The translations under genes were made by a program, and so were the position numbers. Below, in pieces: positions 7,433 to 15,837 of a stretch of DNA of 64,000 nucleotides. Under the pieces are notes generated by a model. It was given only the letters and a program-made list of their open reading frames with translations. It searched no databases and was not told the origin of the DNA. Each line of letters opens with the position of its first letter. Position 1 is the first letter of the stretch. The stretch lies in assembly GCF_015476545.1 (NCBI RefSeq), contig NZ_JADMKV010000014.1, forward strand, positions 1 to 64,000, read 5' to 3'. The stretch comes from Methylobacter sp. BlB1. Lineage in GTDB: Bacteria; Pseudomonadota; Gammaproteobacteria; Methylococcales; Methylomonadaceae.

Positions 7433-8455
7433 TTATTGCGGGCTTGCCGGATACCATGGGGCTACAGGCATAACGGTAGAGGCAGTTATGTTGAACAGCA
7501 GCGGATTAGAGCCTGGCACCAATTCCATTTCGGTAAGCATCTGGCCTAGCCTGACGCCGTTTTGCATCACTTTTATCACAGGCAGGACAACCTGTCCGGT
7601 TTCAGGATTATAAGTTGCGGCATCCTCTGAAGATGCCGTGGTCAGCTCAGCGCTTTCCAGCATAAAACCGGAATTTGATGGGCTGGTGAGGAGGGGAATT
7701 AGCTTCAGGGTTGCACGGAACTTCTGGTCTCCGACATTGACGACCGGCAGGGTCATGATACCGCTGCTATAATTGTAAGTAGCCGGGGGCGAAATTGTCG
7801 GAAAACTGGGATTATCCAAGGTAAATACCATTGGCGCTGAACCGGTTACCCAGGTCATCTGGACATCTCCGCTGCCCAGGCTGACGCCCTTTTCCATCAA
7901 CTCCACCGAAGGCAGATGCATTTGCCCGGTTTCAGGAGCAAAAGTTGCCGGATGCTCTGAAACCGCTGTGGTTGGCCCAATGCTATCCAGTATGAACCCG
8001 TAGCCGGTCGGACTATTTTTGAGAGAGGTTGATCTAAACGTGGCTTTGACTTTGCGATCGCCGATTTCGAGGACTGGGAGAGTCAGAATACTGCCGTCAA
8101 AAGAGGAAACAGCCGTTTTTGGGAAGCCGGCGCTTTGCCACGCGATCATGGCAGCCCTTTGTTCTTCGTTTAGAAGTGGTTTGGTGTTGACGGGAGGCAT
8201 CGATCTCTTCTCGACGGCCCTGACGACGGCGCGCTCAACCTTCTTTAGCGCTGCCTCATAGGTATCAAAGTTGACATCGGCCGGAGCGCCGTTGCGCGCC
8301 GAGCCGGGCAGATTGGATGTATGGCAGGCCAGACAATTGGAAGCGAATACCTTCGCTCGAATGCCGTTGGGTCCATCATAAACCGGATCAATGGCGAAAG
8401 CGGGGCTTGTAACAAGAAAAAGGGATAGTATGACTGATGTGTTTTTTATATCCAT
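7433..8455 (-). CDS. Secreted monoheme cytochrome c with two beta-rich repeats (paralogue 4)
   Basis: 340 residues and the most diverged heme-bearing copy. A signal peptide (MDIKNTSVILSLFLVTSPAF) precedes the conserved DPVYDGPNGIRAKVFASNCL stretch, the CLACH heme motif and SMPPVNT, followed by the helix RAAMIAWQSAGFPK. Two beta-rich repeats follow, the first with altered core residues (DRKVKATFRS in place of QKFNATLRL). The C-terminus carries a short extra proline-rich tail (VMPVAPWYPASPQ). It is the 5'-most member of the array and is divergent from the Mla-type operon starting at 8683. Role unknown; membership in the family is certain from the shared architecture. Confidence 0.83.
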   Translation of the reverse strand: MDIKNTSVILSLFLVTSPAFAIDPVYDGPNGIRAKVFASNCLACHTSNLPGSARNGAPADVNFDTYEAALKKVERAVVRAVEKRSMPPVNTKPLLNEEQRAAMIAWQSAGFPKTAVSSFDGSILTLPVLEIGDRKVKATFRSTSLKNSPTGYGFILDSIGPTTAVSEHPATFAPETGQMHLPSVELMEKGVSLGSGDVQMTWVTGSAPMVFTLDNPSFPTISPPATYNYSSGIMTLPVVNVGDQKFRATLKLIPLLTSPSNSGFMLESAELTTASSEDAATYNPETGQVVLPVIKVMQNGVRLGQMLTEMELVPGSNPLLFNITASTVMPVAPWYPASPQ

Positions 8456-8525
8456 AAGTTAATTTTTATTATAGGCTTGAAAGAAAAAGTCGTGATCTTG
8501 AGGGCTTGTGTTCATAATCATGGTA

Positions 8526-8539
8526 TTGATTATGATACA
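8526..8539. promoter_or_regulatory. Weak FNR-like dyad upstream of paralogue 4
   Basis: TTGATTATGATACA keeps the first half site and part of the second (8 of 10 positions). It sits about 75 bp upstream of the start at 8455, as in the other three genes. By itself this would not be reportable; its conserved location supports it. Confidence 0.3.
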
Positions 8540-8682
8540 GGTAAAACACAAGTAAAAGTCATTTCTGAGCACGAGCTTAGTCCCCAGCTTCAGCTGAACG
8601 CCATACCTTTTCAGGCAAGATATAATCAATTCGGATAGTATGTCGCTAAGGAAAACTTTTTGTTTGCTACCGTAAATTATTT

Positions 8683-9822
8683 ATGACTGATGCCGCAATA
8701 CGTTCAGACTCCTCAGCATTGCTGAAAGTCCATAAGCAAAAGGAGGGCGATAAAGTGGTCAGATTGTCTGGCAACTGGACGCTGCGCAATCTGGCGATGG
8801 CGCCGCTGTTGAGGCATAAAATCAAAAAATTGGCCGGCAACAAAAATATGCAATGGGATATGGAGGCTGTCGATGTGCTCGATAGCGGCACGGCCTTGAT
8901 TCTCTGGCAGGATTGGGGGAAGCAGATGCCGGCGGCGCTCCGGATGCGGCCGGAGCATCAGCGTTTGTTCGAGCGCTGGCAATCGCAACAGCTTACGGAA
9001 TCCAAGCCTAAGCGTTCCCGGGTATTCCTGATAATTCAATATCTGCAGCGAACGATTGAGAGTTTCCGGCTTCAGCTGCTAGACTTGGTCATGCTGCTAG
9101 GCCAGCTGGCTCTCGATATAACTTACTTGCTCCGGCATCCGGGAGCTGTTCCCTGGTCTGAGATTTCCGGCACGATCTATGAGGCGGGCGTTCGGGCTTT
9201 GGGCATTACGGCACTGGTGGGTTTCCTGATCGGCATCGTGCTCAGTTATCTGTCGGCGCTGCAACTAAAGCTTTTCGGAGCCGAGATTTACATTATCGAT
9301 ATTCTGGGCCTGAGCGTTATTCGCGAGCTGGGGCCATTGCTCGCGGCCATTCTGGTCGCCGGCCGTTCCGGTTCGGCCATGACTGCGCAAATCGGCATCA
9401 TGCGTGTCACCGAAGAACTCGATGCATTGTCCGCAATGGGCATTTCCCACTCCATGCGTTTGATTCTGCCCAAAGTGGCGGCGCTGACGATTTCAATGCC
9501 GCTGCTGAGCGTCTGGACCAGCGCTATGGCGCTGGTCGGCGGCATGGTTTCGGCGCAGAATACGCTGGATATCAGTTACCAGCAGTTTTTTCTCAAGTTG
9601 CCCGATGTGGTGCCGCTGCTTAATGTCTTTATCGGGCTGGGCAAGAGCGTCGTGTTCGGTTTGATGATAGCGCTGATTGCCTGCCATTTCGGATTCCGTA
9701 TTCAGCCCAATACCGAAAGTCTCGGCTACGAAACGACGAATTCCGTAGTGGCCGCGATTACCGTGGTGATCATGAACGATGCCGTATTCGCGATCCTGTT
9801 TATGAAGGTAGGCATGCCATGA
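8683..9822 (+). CDS. MlaE-type ABC lipid transporter permease with N-terminal STAS domain
   Basis: 379 residues. The first ~110 resemble a STAS/MlaB-like domain (VVRLSGNWTLRNLAMAPLLR, then WDMEAVDVLDSGTALILWQD). Residues ~150-375 are the MlaE/YrbE permease fold with about five membrane segments and the conserved IRELGPLLAAILVAGRSGSA and EELDALSAMGI elements. MlaE is the inner-membrane core of MCE transporters that move phospholipids or other lipids between membranes. It overlaps the following ATPase gene by 4 bp (ATGA), so translation is coupled. The STAS-permease fusion replaces a separate mlaB. The lipid cargo cannot be read from sequence; the nearby hopanoid methylase and MlaC-like gene make membrane lipids plausible. 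Confidence 0.9.
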   Translation: MTDAAIRSDSSALLKVHKQKEGDKVVRLSGNWTLRNLAMAPLLRHKIKKLAGNKNMQWDMEAVDVLDSGTALILWQDWGKQMPAALRMRPEHQRLFERWQSQQLTESKPKRSRVFLIIQYLQRTIESFRLQLLDLVMLLGQLALDITYLLRHPGAVPWSEISGTIYEAGVRALGITALVGFLIGIVLSYLSALQLKLFGAEIYIIDILGLSVIRELGPLLAAILVAGRSGSAMTAQIGIMRVTEELDALSAMGISHSMRLILPKVAALTISMPLLSVWTSAMALVGGMVSAQNTLDISYQQFFLKLPDVVPLLNVFIGLGKSVVFGLMIALIACHFGFRIQPNTESLGYETTNSVVAAITVVIMNDAVFAILFMKVGMP

Positions 9823-10619
9823 TCGAGTCTCCGAAAGATACGTCTTCATGCGCGATACGGATCGAACACGTCTGGACCCGCTTCGGCGAGAAGTTGGTGC
9901 ATAAGGATATCAATCTTTGCCTGCCGCAAGGCCAGATTATGGGCTTGGTGGGCGCGTCTGGCTCCGGTAAGACGGTCTTGCTGCGTGAGATCATAGGCCT
10001 GCAAACGCCTACGCAGGGGGAGGTGTTCGTGATGGGGCAATCCATGAAGAGCACCAGTGCCAGTAGCGGGCGGCGGTTGCGCAACAATTTCGGCGTGCTG
10101 TTCCAAAAAGGCGCGCTGTTCAGCGTGCTGGATGTTTTCGATAATATTGCCTTCCCGTTGCGTGAATTGGGCGTCCGTGACGAGGAATTGATCAGGCATC
10201 TGGTTTTCATGAAACTGGAAAACGTAGGGTTGTCGCCTAAGGATGCCTGGCTGAAGCCGGCCGATCTATCCGGCGGCATGACCAAGCGAGTCGCGCTTGC
10301 CCGTGCGCTGATCGTGGAGCCGCCGTTGCTGTTGCTGGACGAGCCCACCTCGGGCCTGGACCCTATTTCCAGTGAGGATTTTGTTGAACTGTTATCAAGC
10401 CTGCATCGCGATCTCAGGTTCACGGTCGTCATGGTGACGCATGATCTGGATATCTTGAGGGATTTATGCACGCTGGTGGCGGTTTTGGCCGATCATCAAC
10501 TGGCCGCATTCGGACCGCTGGCCAAGGTACTGAGCAGCAAGCATCCTTTTGTTGAAGAGTTTTTCCACAATAGGCGCGCTGAGCGGGTATTTCAATATCA
10601 AGAGACTACGCATGGGTAG
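9819..10619 (+). CDS. MlaF-type ABC transporter ATP-binding protein
   Basis: 266 residues with a Walker A (GASGSGKT, ~44-51), a Q-loop (GVLFQKGALFS), the ABC signature (LSGGMTKRVALARAL), Walker B (LLLLDEPTSGLDP) and a switch histidine (VMVTHDLD). The LSGGMxKR form of the signature is typical of MlaF/Ttg2A-class ATPases. It powers the MlaE permease encoded just before it. The gene overlaps its upstream neighbour by 4 bp, and the following MCE gene by 8 bp if that gene starts at 10612. Confidence 0.93.
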   Translation: MIESPKDTSSCAIRIEHVWTRFGEKLVHKDINLCLPQGQIMGLVGASGSGKTVLLREIIGLQTPTQGEVFVMGQSMKSTSASSGRRLRNNFGVLFQKGALFSVLDVFDNIAFPLRELGVRDEELIRHLVFMKLENVGLSPKDAWLKPADLSGGMTKRVALARALIVEPPLLLLDEPTSGLDPISSEDFVELLSSLHRDLRFTVVMVTHDLDILRDLCTLVAVLADHQLAAFGPLAKVLSSKHPFVEEFFHNRRAERVFQYQETTHG

Positions 10620-11526
10620 AAATAATCACGCATTGATGACCGGTCTGTTTTTGGTCGCTTTAATTACGGCGACGGCGATCGTGATCTACTGGATGGGCCA
10701 TTTTGAGCGCGAACGCGATCTTTATGTGATTTCAACGCGCCAATCCGTTTCCGGCCTCAATCCCGAGTCCACGGTATTTTTCCGCGGCATTGCCGTAGGC
10801 AAAGTGCGGAAGATCCTGTTTGATCCGAAAGATTTCGGCACGATTCTGGTGCCGATTGAAGTGGACAAAGACATCACGCTGACCAAAGGCGTTTATGCCA
10901 CGTTGCGGTTAAAAGGCGTCACCGGCTTAACCCAGATCGAATTGCAGGACGACGGCAAGATTCGGGAAGTGCTGCCGCCCGGCAATAATCCCATGACGCG
11001 CATTCCCCTAGTGCCGTCATTGACCGACAAGCTGATGCTGACAGGCGAAGACCTGCTTAAAAAGGCCGAGCTGATCATGGACCATCTTAACTCATTGCTG
11101 AATGAAGAAAACGAAAAACATATCGGCGATATTCTCAGTAATTTCAATACGCTGACCGCCAAGCTTGCCGACTTACAGGTAAGCGTGGATAAAGCGCTGG
11201 CCGGCGTCCCGGCGTTGAGCGCCGATGCTCAGAAAACGTTGATGCATGTCAATGCCTTGACCGCAGATTTACAGCATTTAACTAACAATGTGCAGAAGCT
11301 GAGCAATAAAGCGGAGAACCTTACCGACACCGGCAAAACGGCCGGCGATCTTCTGTTGCAAACGACGCTGCCGAAAATCAATGATCTGTTGTCAGAACTG
11401 CAATCGACCACGACCCAGGTCAAACGCGTGGCGACGATGCTCGAAAATAATCCACAGAGCCTGCTGTTGGGTCCGGCTGAGCCCGAACCCGGTCCGGGTG
11501 AACCCGGTTATAAGGAACCGAAATGA
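10612..11526 (+). CDS. MCE-domain (MlaD-like) periplasmic substrate-binding protein
   Basis: About 304 residues: one N-terminal membrane helix (~8-27), an MCE/MlaD domain (~38-115, containing GLNPESTVFFRGIAVGKV and ATLRLKGVTGLTQIEL), a long helical, coiled-coil-prone region (~165-275, TADLQHLTNNVQKLSNKAEN), and a Pro/Glu/Gly tail. MCE proteins form hexameric rings anchored to the permease, and the helical part may form a channel across the periplasm. The frame is open from 10549; the ATG at 10612 overlaps the ATPase stop and starts the membrane helix, so I prefer it. Third gene of the transporter operon. Confidence 0.87.
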   Translation: MGRNNHALMTGLFLVALITATAIVIYWMGHFERERDLYVISTRQSVSGLNPESTVFFRGIAVGKVRKILFDPKDFGTILVPIEVDKDITLTKGVYATLRLKGVTGLTQIELQDDGKIREVLPPGNNPMTRIPLVPSLTDKLMLTGEDLLKKAELIMDHLNSLLNEENEKHIGDILSNFNTLTAKLADLQVSVDKALAGVPALSADAQKTLMHVNALTADLQHLTNNVQKLSNKAENLTDTGKTAGDLLLQTTLPKINDLLSELQSTTTQVKRVATMLENNPQSLLLGPAEPEPGPGEPGYKEPK

Positions 11527-12119
11527 ACTATTCAAGCGTATTATTGTTGCTCGCTATTGCAATCAGCACCGGTTGCAGCATTACCTCCAAGCAGCAGCAA
11601 GCCGCACTGCACGATTTCGGCGCTCCTTATTCCCGTAATGAAAGCGGTCAATCGATTAAACCGGCTGTCACGGTCACCGCACCTAAATGGTTATGGGACA
11701 ACCGCATCCGTTATCGGCTGCTCTACGCGGCCCCGACTCAGGTAAGATTTTATGCCCTGGACCGCTGGATCGCAGCGCCTCCGGAATTGCTTGAGCAGCA
11801 ATTAGTTGACGACACAAAGTCGCTGGATTATTTGCTGAACATTCGTCTGCTGGACTTTGAACAGCAGTTCGAGTCATCTGACCGGGCCCGTGTCGTGATG
11901 CGTTTTTATCTGGAGGCTTATGCGCCTGATAATAAAGTTCTGCTCGGCGCTCATGAATTTCATTTGGAGCAGGTGACACAAACGCCTGATGCATCGGGCG
12001 CGGTAACGGCTTTCGCCGAATTAGTGCAACAAGCCGAAGACAGAATACAGGCCTGGTTGGCTCGACTGCCCGGTACAGCTAAAGGAAACGGCCGGACCGG
12101 CATTTCTTCTGCACTATAG
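11523..12119 (+). CDS. ABC-type transport auxiliary lipoprotein (PqiC/YmbA-like)
   Basis: 198 residues with a lipoprotein signal peptide (LLLLAIAISTGCS, lipobox STGC at ~19) and an alpha/beta domain with the RIRYRLLYAAPTQVRFYALDRW and RVVMRFYLEAYA segments seen in the outer-membrane lipoproteins that partner MCE transporters. It overlaps the MCE gene by 4 bp (ATGA) and closes the operon. Its expected place is the inner leaflet of the outer membrane, where it would dock the MCE tunnel. The operon is therefore PqiC-containing, unlike the classical mlaFEDCB set. Confidence 0.82.
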   Translation: MNYSSVLLLLAIAISTGCSITSKQQQAALHDFGAPYSRNESGQSIKPAVTVTAPKWLWDNRIRYRLLYAAPTQVRFYALDRWIAAPPELLEQQLVDDTKSLDYLLNIRLLDFEQQFESSDRARVVMRFYLEAYAPDNKVLLGAHEFHLEQVTQTPDASGAVTAFAELVQQAEDRIQAWLARLPGTAKGNGRTGISSAL

Positions 12120-12150
12120 AGTAGAAAACAGTTGTTCGCGGACAAAAAAA

Positions 12151-12179
12151 ACCTCCCGGAGCCAATGGCAACGGGAGGT
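12151..12179 (-). terminator. Stem-loop with a T-run on the minus strand
   Basis: acctcccg (12151-12158) pairs with cgggaggt (12172-12179). An A-run at 12144-12151 gives eight Us at the end of a minus-strand transcript. On the plus strand no T-run follows, so it is oriented against the lipoprotein operon that ends at 12119. No minus-strand gene is visible between it and hpnR. Confidence 0.55.
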
Positions 12180-12231
12180 ACAAAGAATACAGAATCATAA
12201 GGTTCTGAATTTCCATAATCCGAGGAGGTAT

Positions 12232-12339
12232 ATGAAACAGGTGGAGATGAGCTTTTCAGGCTCTATCTCATGGCTACGCGCCAAATATTCGGACACTCGC
12301 CAAAAACGGTTACAAACAGGCTGGAATGATTTCTCATAA
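12232..12339 (+). CDS. Candidate 35-residue small protein with a strong ribosome-binding site
   Basis: A short frame, MKQVEMSFSGSISWLRAKYS to NDFS, then TAA. It is preceded by CGAGGAGGTAT, a near-perfect Shine-Dalgarno five bases from the ATG. The peptide has no membrane segment and is rich in Ser, Arg and Lys. No function is recognised. It lies alone in the spacer between the lipid transporter operon and hpnR. The ribosome-binding site is the only evidence beyond the open frame. Confidence 0.3.
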   Translation: MKQVEMSFSGSISWLRAKYSDTRQKRLQTGWNDFS

Positions 12340-12789
12340 GCCAGCAAAAATAAGTATAGCATCGGCTTAAAAATTTGCCTGAAAGGTTAGGCATTAAATT
12401 TCGCCGTTAGTTGTTATGTACTATACGCAGATAATTAATGGTTTACAATATGGTGTGTTATTAATAGATTGTTTCTATTTTGTTGATAATTGCTGATATT
12501 GAACGGATTCGTCATGCATTTGCAAGCGGATTTTTTGTTTATCCAGAATAATTTCCAAGCACGCATGACACATTATGCGCGAGGAACGACAGAAAACCGA
12601 TTTTGCAGGAAGCAAGAAAATCAGCCTCATTGTCTATATAGTCCAATTCTTTTGCCGACAGGCGATCAAACTTGACCGATATAGTGGGTTTTTTTATATT
12701 GAGTCGATACCCTATTTCATAAGCGCGCATTTATGCTAAAGGTTGCATGGATTGTTGCGAGTCACGAGAACCAATAATAAGGAGTTATT
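12340..12789. other. Spacer and probable promoter region of hpnR
   Basis: AT-rich stretch of about 450 bases with no convincing gene on either strand. Short open frames at 12490-12675 (+) and 12539-12730 (-) lack ribosome-binding sites and homology I can recognise. It presumably holds the hpnR promoter, but I could not assign -35/-10 boxes with confidence. Confidence 0.4.
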
Positions 12790-14337
12790 ATGAAGTTTCT
12801 TGCCGTCCATCCCAGTCCACTTATGTACACCAAAGTGTTCTTGCGCCTCGAACCGCTCGGCTTGGAGCAGGTCGCCGATACGGCCCGCCGGAGCGGTTAT
12901 CAGGTCCGCCTGATCGATTTGCAGGTGGAGTCGCATCAGGCTTTGTACCGTTTGCTGGATGACTGGCAACCCGACATCATCGCCTTTTCGTTGAACTATC
13001 TGGCCAATGTGCCGGAAGTGATCGATCTGGCCAAAGCCGCTAAGGATCGGTTGCCGCACAATTTTGTCTTTATCGGCGGCCATAGCGCCTCATTCACGGC
13101 GGAAGAAATACTGGAGCACGGCGAAGGCAAGATCGATGCGATTCTGAAAGGCGAAGGCGAATCAGGGCTGCCGTTATTGCTGCAGGCTATCAGGGAAGAC
13201 CGGGAAAATATTCATTGCGTGCCGGGCGTCGTGACCATGAAAGGGCAGGGAGGGCAACCGACTTTTATGGCCGACTTGAATAATGTGTCGCCGGCGCGGG
13301 ATCTAGTCAACTATCGCAAGAAATACTTTCTGGGCACCATGGACCCGTGCGCGTCGATTGAATTTTCCAGGGGCTGCCCGTGGGATTGCTCGTTCTGCAG
13401 CGCCTGGACTTTTTACGGGCGCAGTTATCGCGTGCTGAGCCCCGAAAAAGTCGTCGAAGAAATGCAGCGCATCCGCGAGCCGGGCGTTTTTATTGTCGAC
13501 GACGTGGCGTTTATTCAGGAAAAAATGGGCTTCGAGATCGGCGAGGCGCTGGCCAGGCAGGGCATCAAGAAGGAGTATTATCTGGAAACCCGCGGCGATG
13601 TGCTGTTGCGCAACAAGGACGTCTTCAAATTCTGGAAGGAGCTCGGCATGAGTTATATGTTTCTGGGCATCGAATCGATTGATGAAGAGGGTCTGGAAAA
13701 ATACCGCAAACGCATTGATTTGAGCCGCAATTTCGAAGCGCTGGAATTCGCGAGATCCTTGGGCATCAATGTCGCCATCAACATCATCGCCGATACGGAC
13801 TGGGATCATGAACGCTTCCGTGTCGTCAGGGAATGGTGCAAGGAAGTGCCGGAAATCGTCAATATCAGCGTCAATACGCCCTATCCGGGTACAGAAAGCT
13901 GGCTGACCGAATCACGCAATCTTACGACCCAGGATTACCGGCTGTTCGATATCCAGCATGCGGTGCTGCCGACCCGCCTTCCGATTGACGAGTTTTATGC
14001 GGAGCTGGTTGAAACGCAACGAGTCATGTTCACCAAGCACCTGGGTTGGGCCGCCATACGCGATGTGACCAAGATTATCGGCGGCCATTTAATACGCGGC
14101 CAGACTAATTTTATCAGCAACCTCTTCAAGTTCGACAAAGTCTTCAATCCTGCGCTTCAGTTGGAAGACCACCGCATGCCGGTCAAATATCAAATGCGGC
14201 CCCCGGTTCGCGATAGGCAATTTACCAATGCGAAGGCTCTTTCCAAATCTCTTTATATTCATCAGCCTTTGGGCCGCGCCAGCCGGCAGTTGGATGACGA
14301 AACCGAACAGTTCGTCGACAGGAGCAGGGGAGCCTAA
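12790..14337 (+). CDS. hpnR: Cobalamin-binding radical SAM hopanoid C-3 methylase
   Basis: 515 residues. The N-terminal ~150 form a B12-binding domain (LGLEQVADTARRSGYQVRLI, PDIIAFSLNY, FVFIGGHSASF). The radical SAM domain follows with the 4Fe-4S motif CPWDCSFC at ~198-205, then GIESIDEEGLEKYRKRIDLS and the VNTPYPGTESW segment. Length and layout match HpnR, which methylates the C-3 position of the hopanoid A-ring using SAM and methylcobalamin; 3-methylhopanoids occur in aerobic methanotrophs and a few other bacteria. A good ribosome-binding site (AAGGAG, 6 bases) precedes the ATG. Other class B radical SAM methylases share the fold, so the exact substrate is inferred from overall resemblance and genome type. 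Confidence 0.82.
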   Translation: MKFLAVHPSPLMYTKVFLRLEPLGLEQVADTARRSGYQVRLIDLQVESHQALYRLLDDWQPDIIAFSLNYLANVPEVIDLAKAAKDRLPHNFVFIGGHSASFTAEEILEHGEGKIDAILKGEGESGLPLLLQAIREDRENIHCVPGVVTMKGQGGQPTFMADLNNVSPARDLVNYRKKYFLGTMDPCASIEFSRGCPWDCSFCSAWTFYGRSYRVLSPEKVVEEMQRIREPGVFIVDDVAFIQEKMGFEIGEALARQGIKKEYYLETRGDVLLRNKDVFKFWKELGMSYMFLGIESIDEEGLEKYRKRIDLSRNFEALEFARSLGINVAINIIADTDWDHERFRVVREWCKEVPEIVNISVNTPYPGTESWLTESRNLTTQDYRLFDIQHAVLPTRLPIDEFYAELVETQRVMFTKHLGWAAIRDVTKIIGGHLIRGQTNFISNLFKFDKVFNPALQLEDHRMPVKYQMRPPVRDRQFTNAKALSKSLYIHQPLGRASRQLDDETEQFVDRSRGA

Positions 14338-14671
14338 TCCGGAATGGACGGCGGCACGGATATCAGGACATCTTGGTTCTGCCTCATCTTGTTGAGACTT
14401 TTGACCACGGGGCCTGATGCCGCACCGCCTAGTGCAAGAAGACAAATGATTGTTCTGGCGGATTACGTGTGCTCAAGCCCTGCCTAGAACTGCAGGCGAC
14501 GGATTTTGGGAAACCATTGTTGATGTTGAAGGCCACTTATTTTGTGATCAGCCCGGTAAAAATCGGCAGTCGTAAAGTGAGAAAATGCGCGCCGATCCGC
14601 AGCCATTTCCAAAACTGTATGGGCAATATGCCGTGCCTGGATTTTTGATTCTGATTATATATTCTGTGTTC
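14338..14671. other. Convergent intergenic region between hpnR and the mlaC-like gene
   Basis: About 330 bases between two convergent genes. I see no gene and no clear bidirectional terminator; a GC-rich first half gives way to an AT-rich end near the mlaC-like stop. Confidence 0.5.
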
Positions 14672-15310
14672 TTAACTCTTATTTCTGGTTACAGCTTTAC
14701 TGTTTTTATCAATCAGCATTTGGATGACACTGTCAATCGAACCTGATTGCGCAATTTCCTGGTTAAAAGAAGTACGATAATTAGTTACCAGGCTGACGCC
14801 TGCAATGATAATGTCGTAGACCTTCCACTCGCCTTGTTTATTCAGCAGCATGCGATAGTTGACATCAACAGGCTGCTGCCCAGGTTGATGGACCACGGTC
14901 TTTACAAGGGTCCTGCCGTCGTCTTTGTCATCGTTATAAGGGTTGTAGGTAATGGTCCAGTCTTTATAGTCCAGAAATGCCCTGGTGTAAGTGCGCACCA
15001 GCAAGGTTTGAAATTCTTTTATGAAGCGCTGTCTTTGTTCAGGGGTAGCTTTGTGTATATTTTTGCCTAATACCAGTTGCGATACTCTGGTCATATCGGC
15101 GAATTTGGCCACGATCCCGTCGACAAATTGGACCGACTTATTAAAGTCGTTTTGATAGGCCGGTTGTTTTAATGTCTGTTTTATTTGTTCCGAGCTGTCC
15201 TCAATGATCTGCTGGGCCTGGGCTGTGTCTTCGGCGGCGAGCGCAACAGGGGGCTGGGTGATAAAGCTGAAGAAGGGTATCAGTAGTAACAATAGTTGCC
15301 TGTGAAACAT
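14672..15310 (-). CDS. MlaC/Ttg2D-family periplasmic lipid-binding protein
   Basis: 212 residues with a cleaved signal peptide (MFHRQLLLLLIPFFSFITQ ... ALAAE) and the MlaC fold: VDGIVAKFADMTRVSQLVLG, RQRFIKEFQTLLVRTYTRAF, then VNYRMLLNKQGEWKVYDIII and GVSLVTNYRTSFNQEI. MlaC shuttles phospholipid between the outer-membrane and inner-membrane Mla complexes. A related protein, HpnM, is found in hopanoid gene clusters. It is encoded convergent to hpnR and apart from the mlaE-F-D-like operon at 8.7-12.1 kb, which has no mlaC of its own; the two could work together. The start follows CTGGAGATTTCC. Confidence 0.88.
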   Translation of the reverse strand: MFHRQLLLLLIPFFSFITQPPVALAAEDTAQAQQIIEDSSEQIKQTLKQPAYQNDFNKSVQFVDGIVAKFADMTRVSQLVLGKNIHKATPEQRQRFIKEFQTLLVRTYTRAFLDYKDWTITYNPYNDDKDDGRTLVKTVVHQPGQQPVDVNYRMLLNKQGEWKVYDIIIAGVSLVTNYRTSFNQEIAQSGSIDSVIQMLIDKNSKAVTRNKS

Positions 15311-15765
15311 GGAAATCTCCAGAAAAGATAGTAAAGCCGGTTAAAAAATCGGCCAGCTTCATGACCTGATTTCAGAATTACATTAATCAGAACCGACAAG
15401 CCTCTCTATAATTTGTAAATTAAAAGCAAAGCTCATTCAGACTTCAACCGGTAACAATATTAATACCTTTGTTTGTTACGGGTATGTCCCTGCTTCTATC
15501 TCGCGTTAATTCAAAATACACATCTGAATGACTAGTAAGAGTAGTAATTGGCCTATTTTTATCCAGCTACACGTATCCATAAAAATAGGCAATTTATAAA
15601 TATCGCCATGCTTATTGGTTAACTGGGCGCTTTTCAAAACCGGTATGGATTTGTTAAAGCCGACGTCAATAAAGAACCGAGAGCGTGAAAAGACGCAAAA
15701 CTTTAAATTTTCGCAACAACCTGATTTATATTGGAAGAAGGCGCGATAGAAGGGAAAACTGAGCC
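15311..15765. other. AT-rich intergenic region upstream of the mlaC-like gene
   Basis: About 455 bases without a supported gene. It should contain the mlaC-like promoter on the minus strand. No repeat or conserved site was recognised. Confidence 0.4.
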
Positions 15766-15797
15766 AGCTGTTTCAGATTTTTACATCTGAAACAGCT
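15766..15797 (-). terminator. Strong stem-loop downstream of the small lipoprotein gene
   Basis: agctgtttcagat (15766-15778) pairs perfectly with atctgaaacagct (15785-15797), a 13-bp stem with a 6-base loop. In the minus-strand direction it is followed by ggctcagttttccc. It lies 40 bp after the stop of the lipoprotein gene at 15838 and probably ends the protease-lipoprotein transcript. Confidence 0.65.
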
Positions 15798-15837
15798 GAC
15801 AACCTCGCACTCCTAACAAAATCACGGCCTTATTTTT

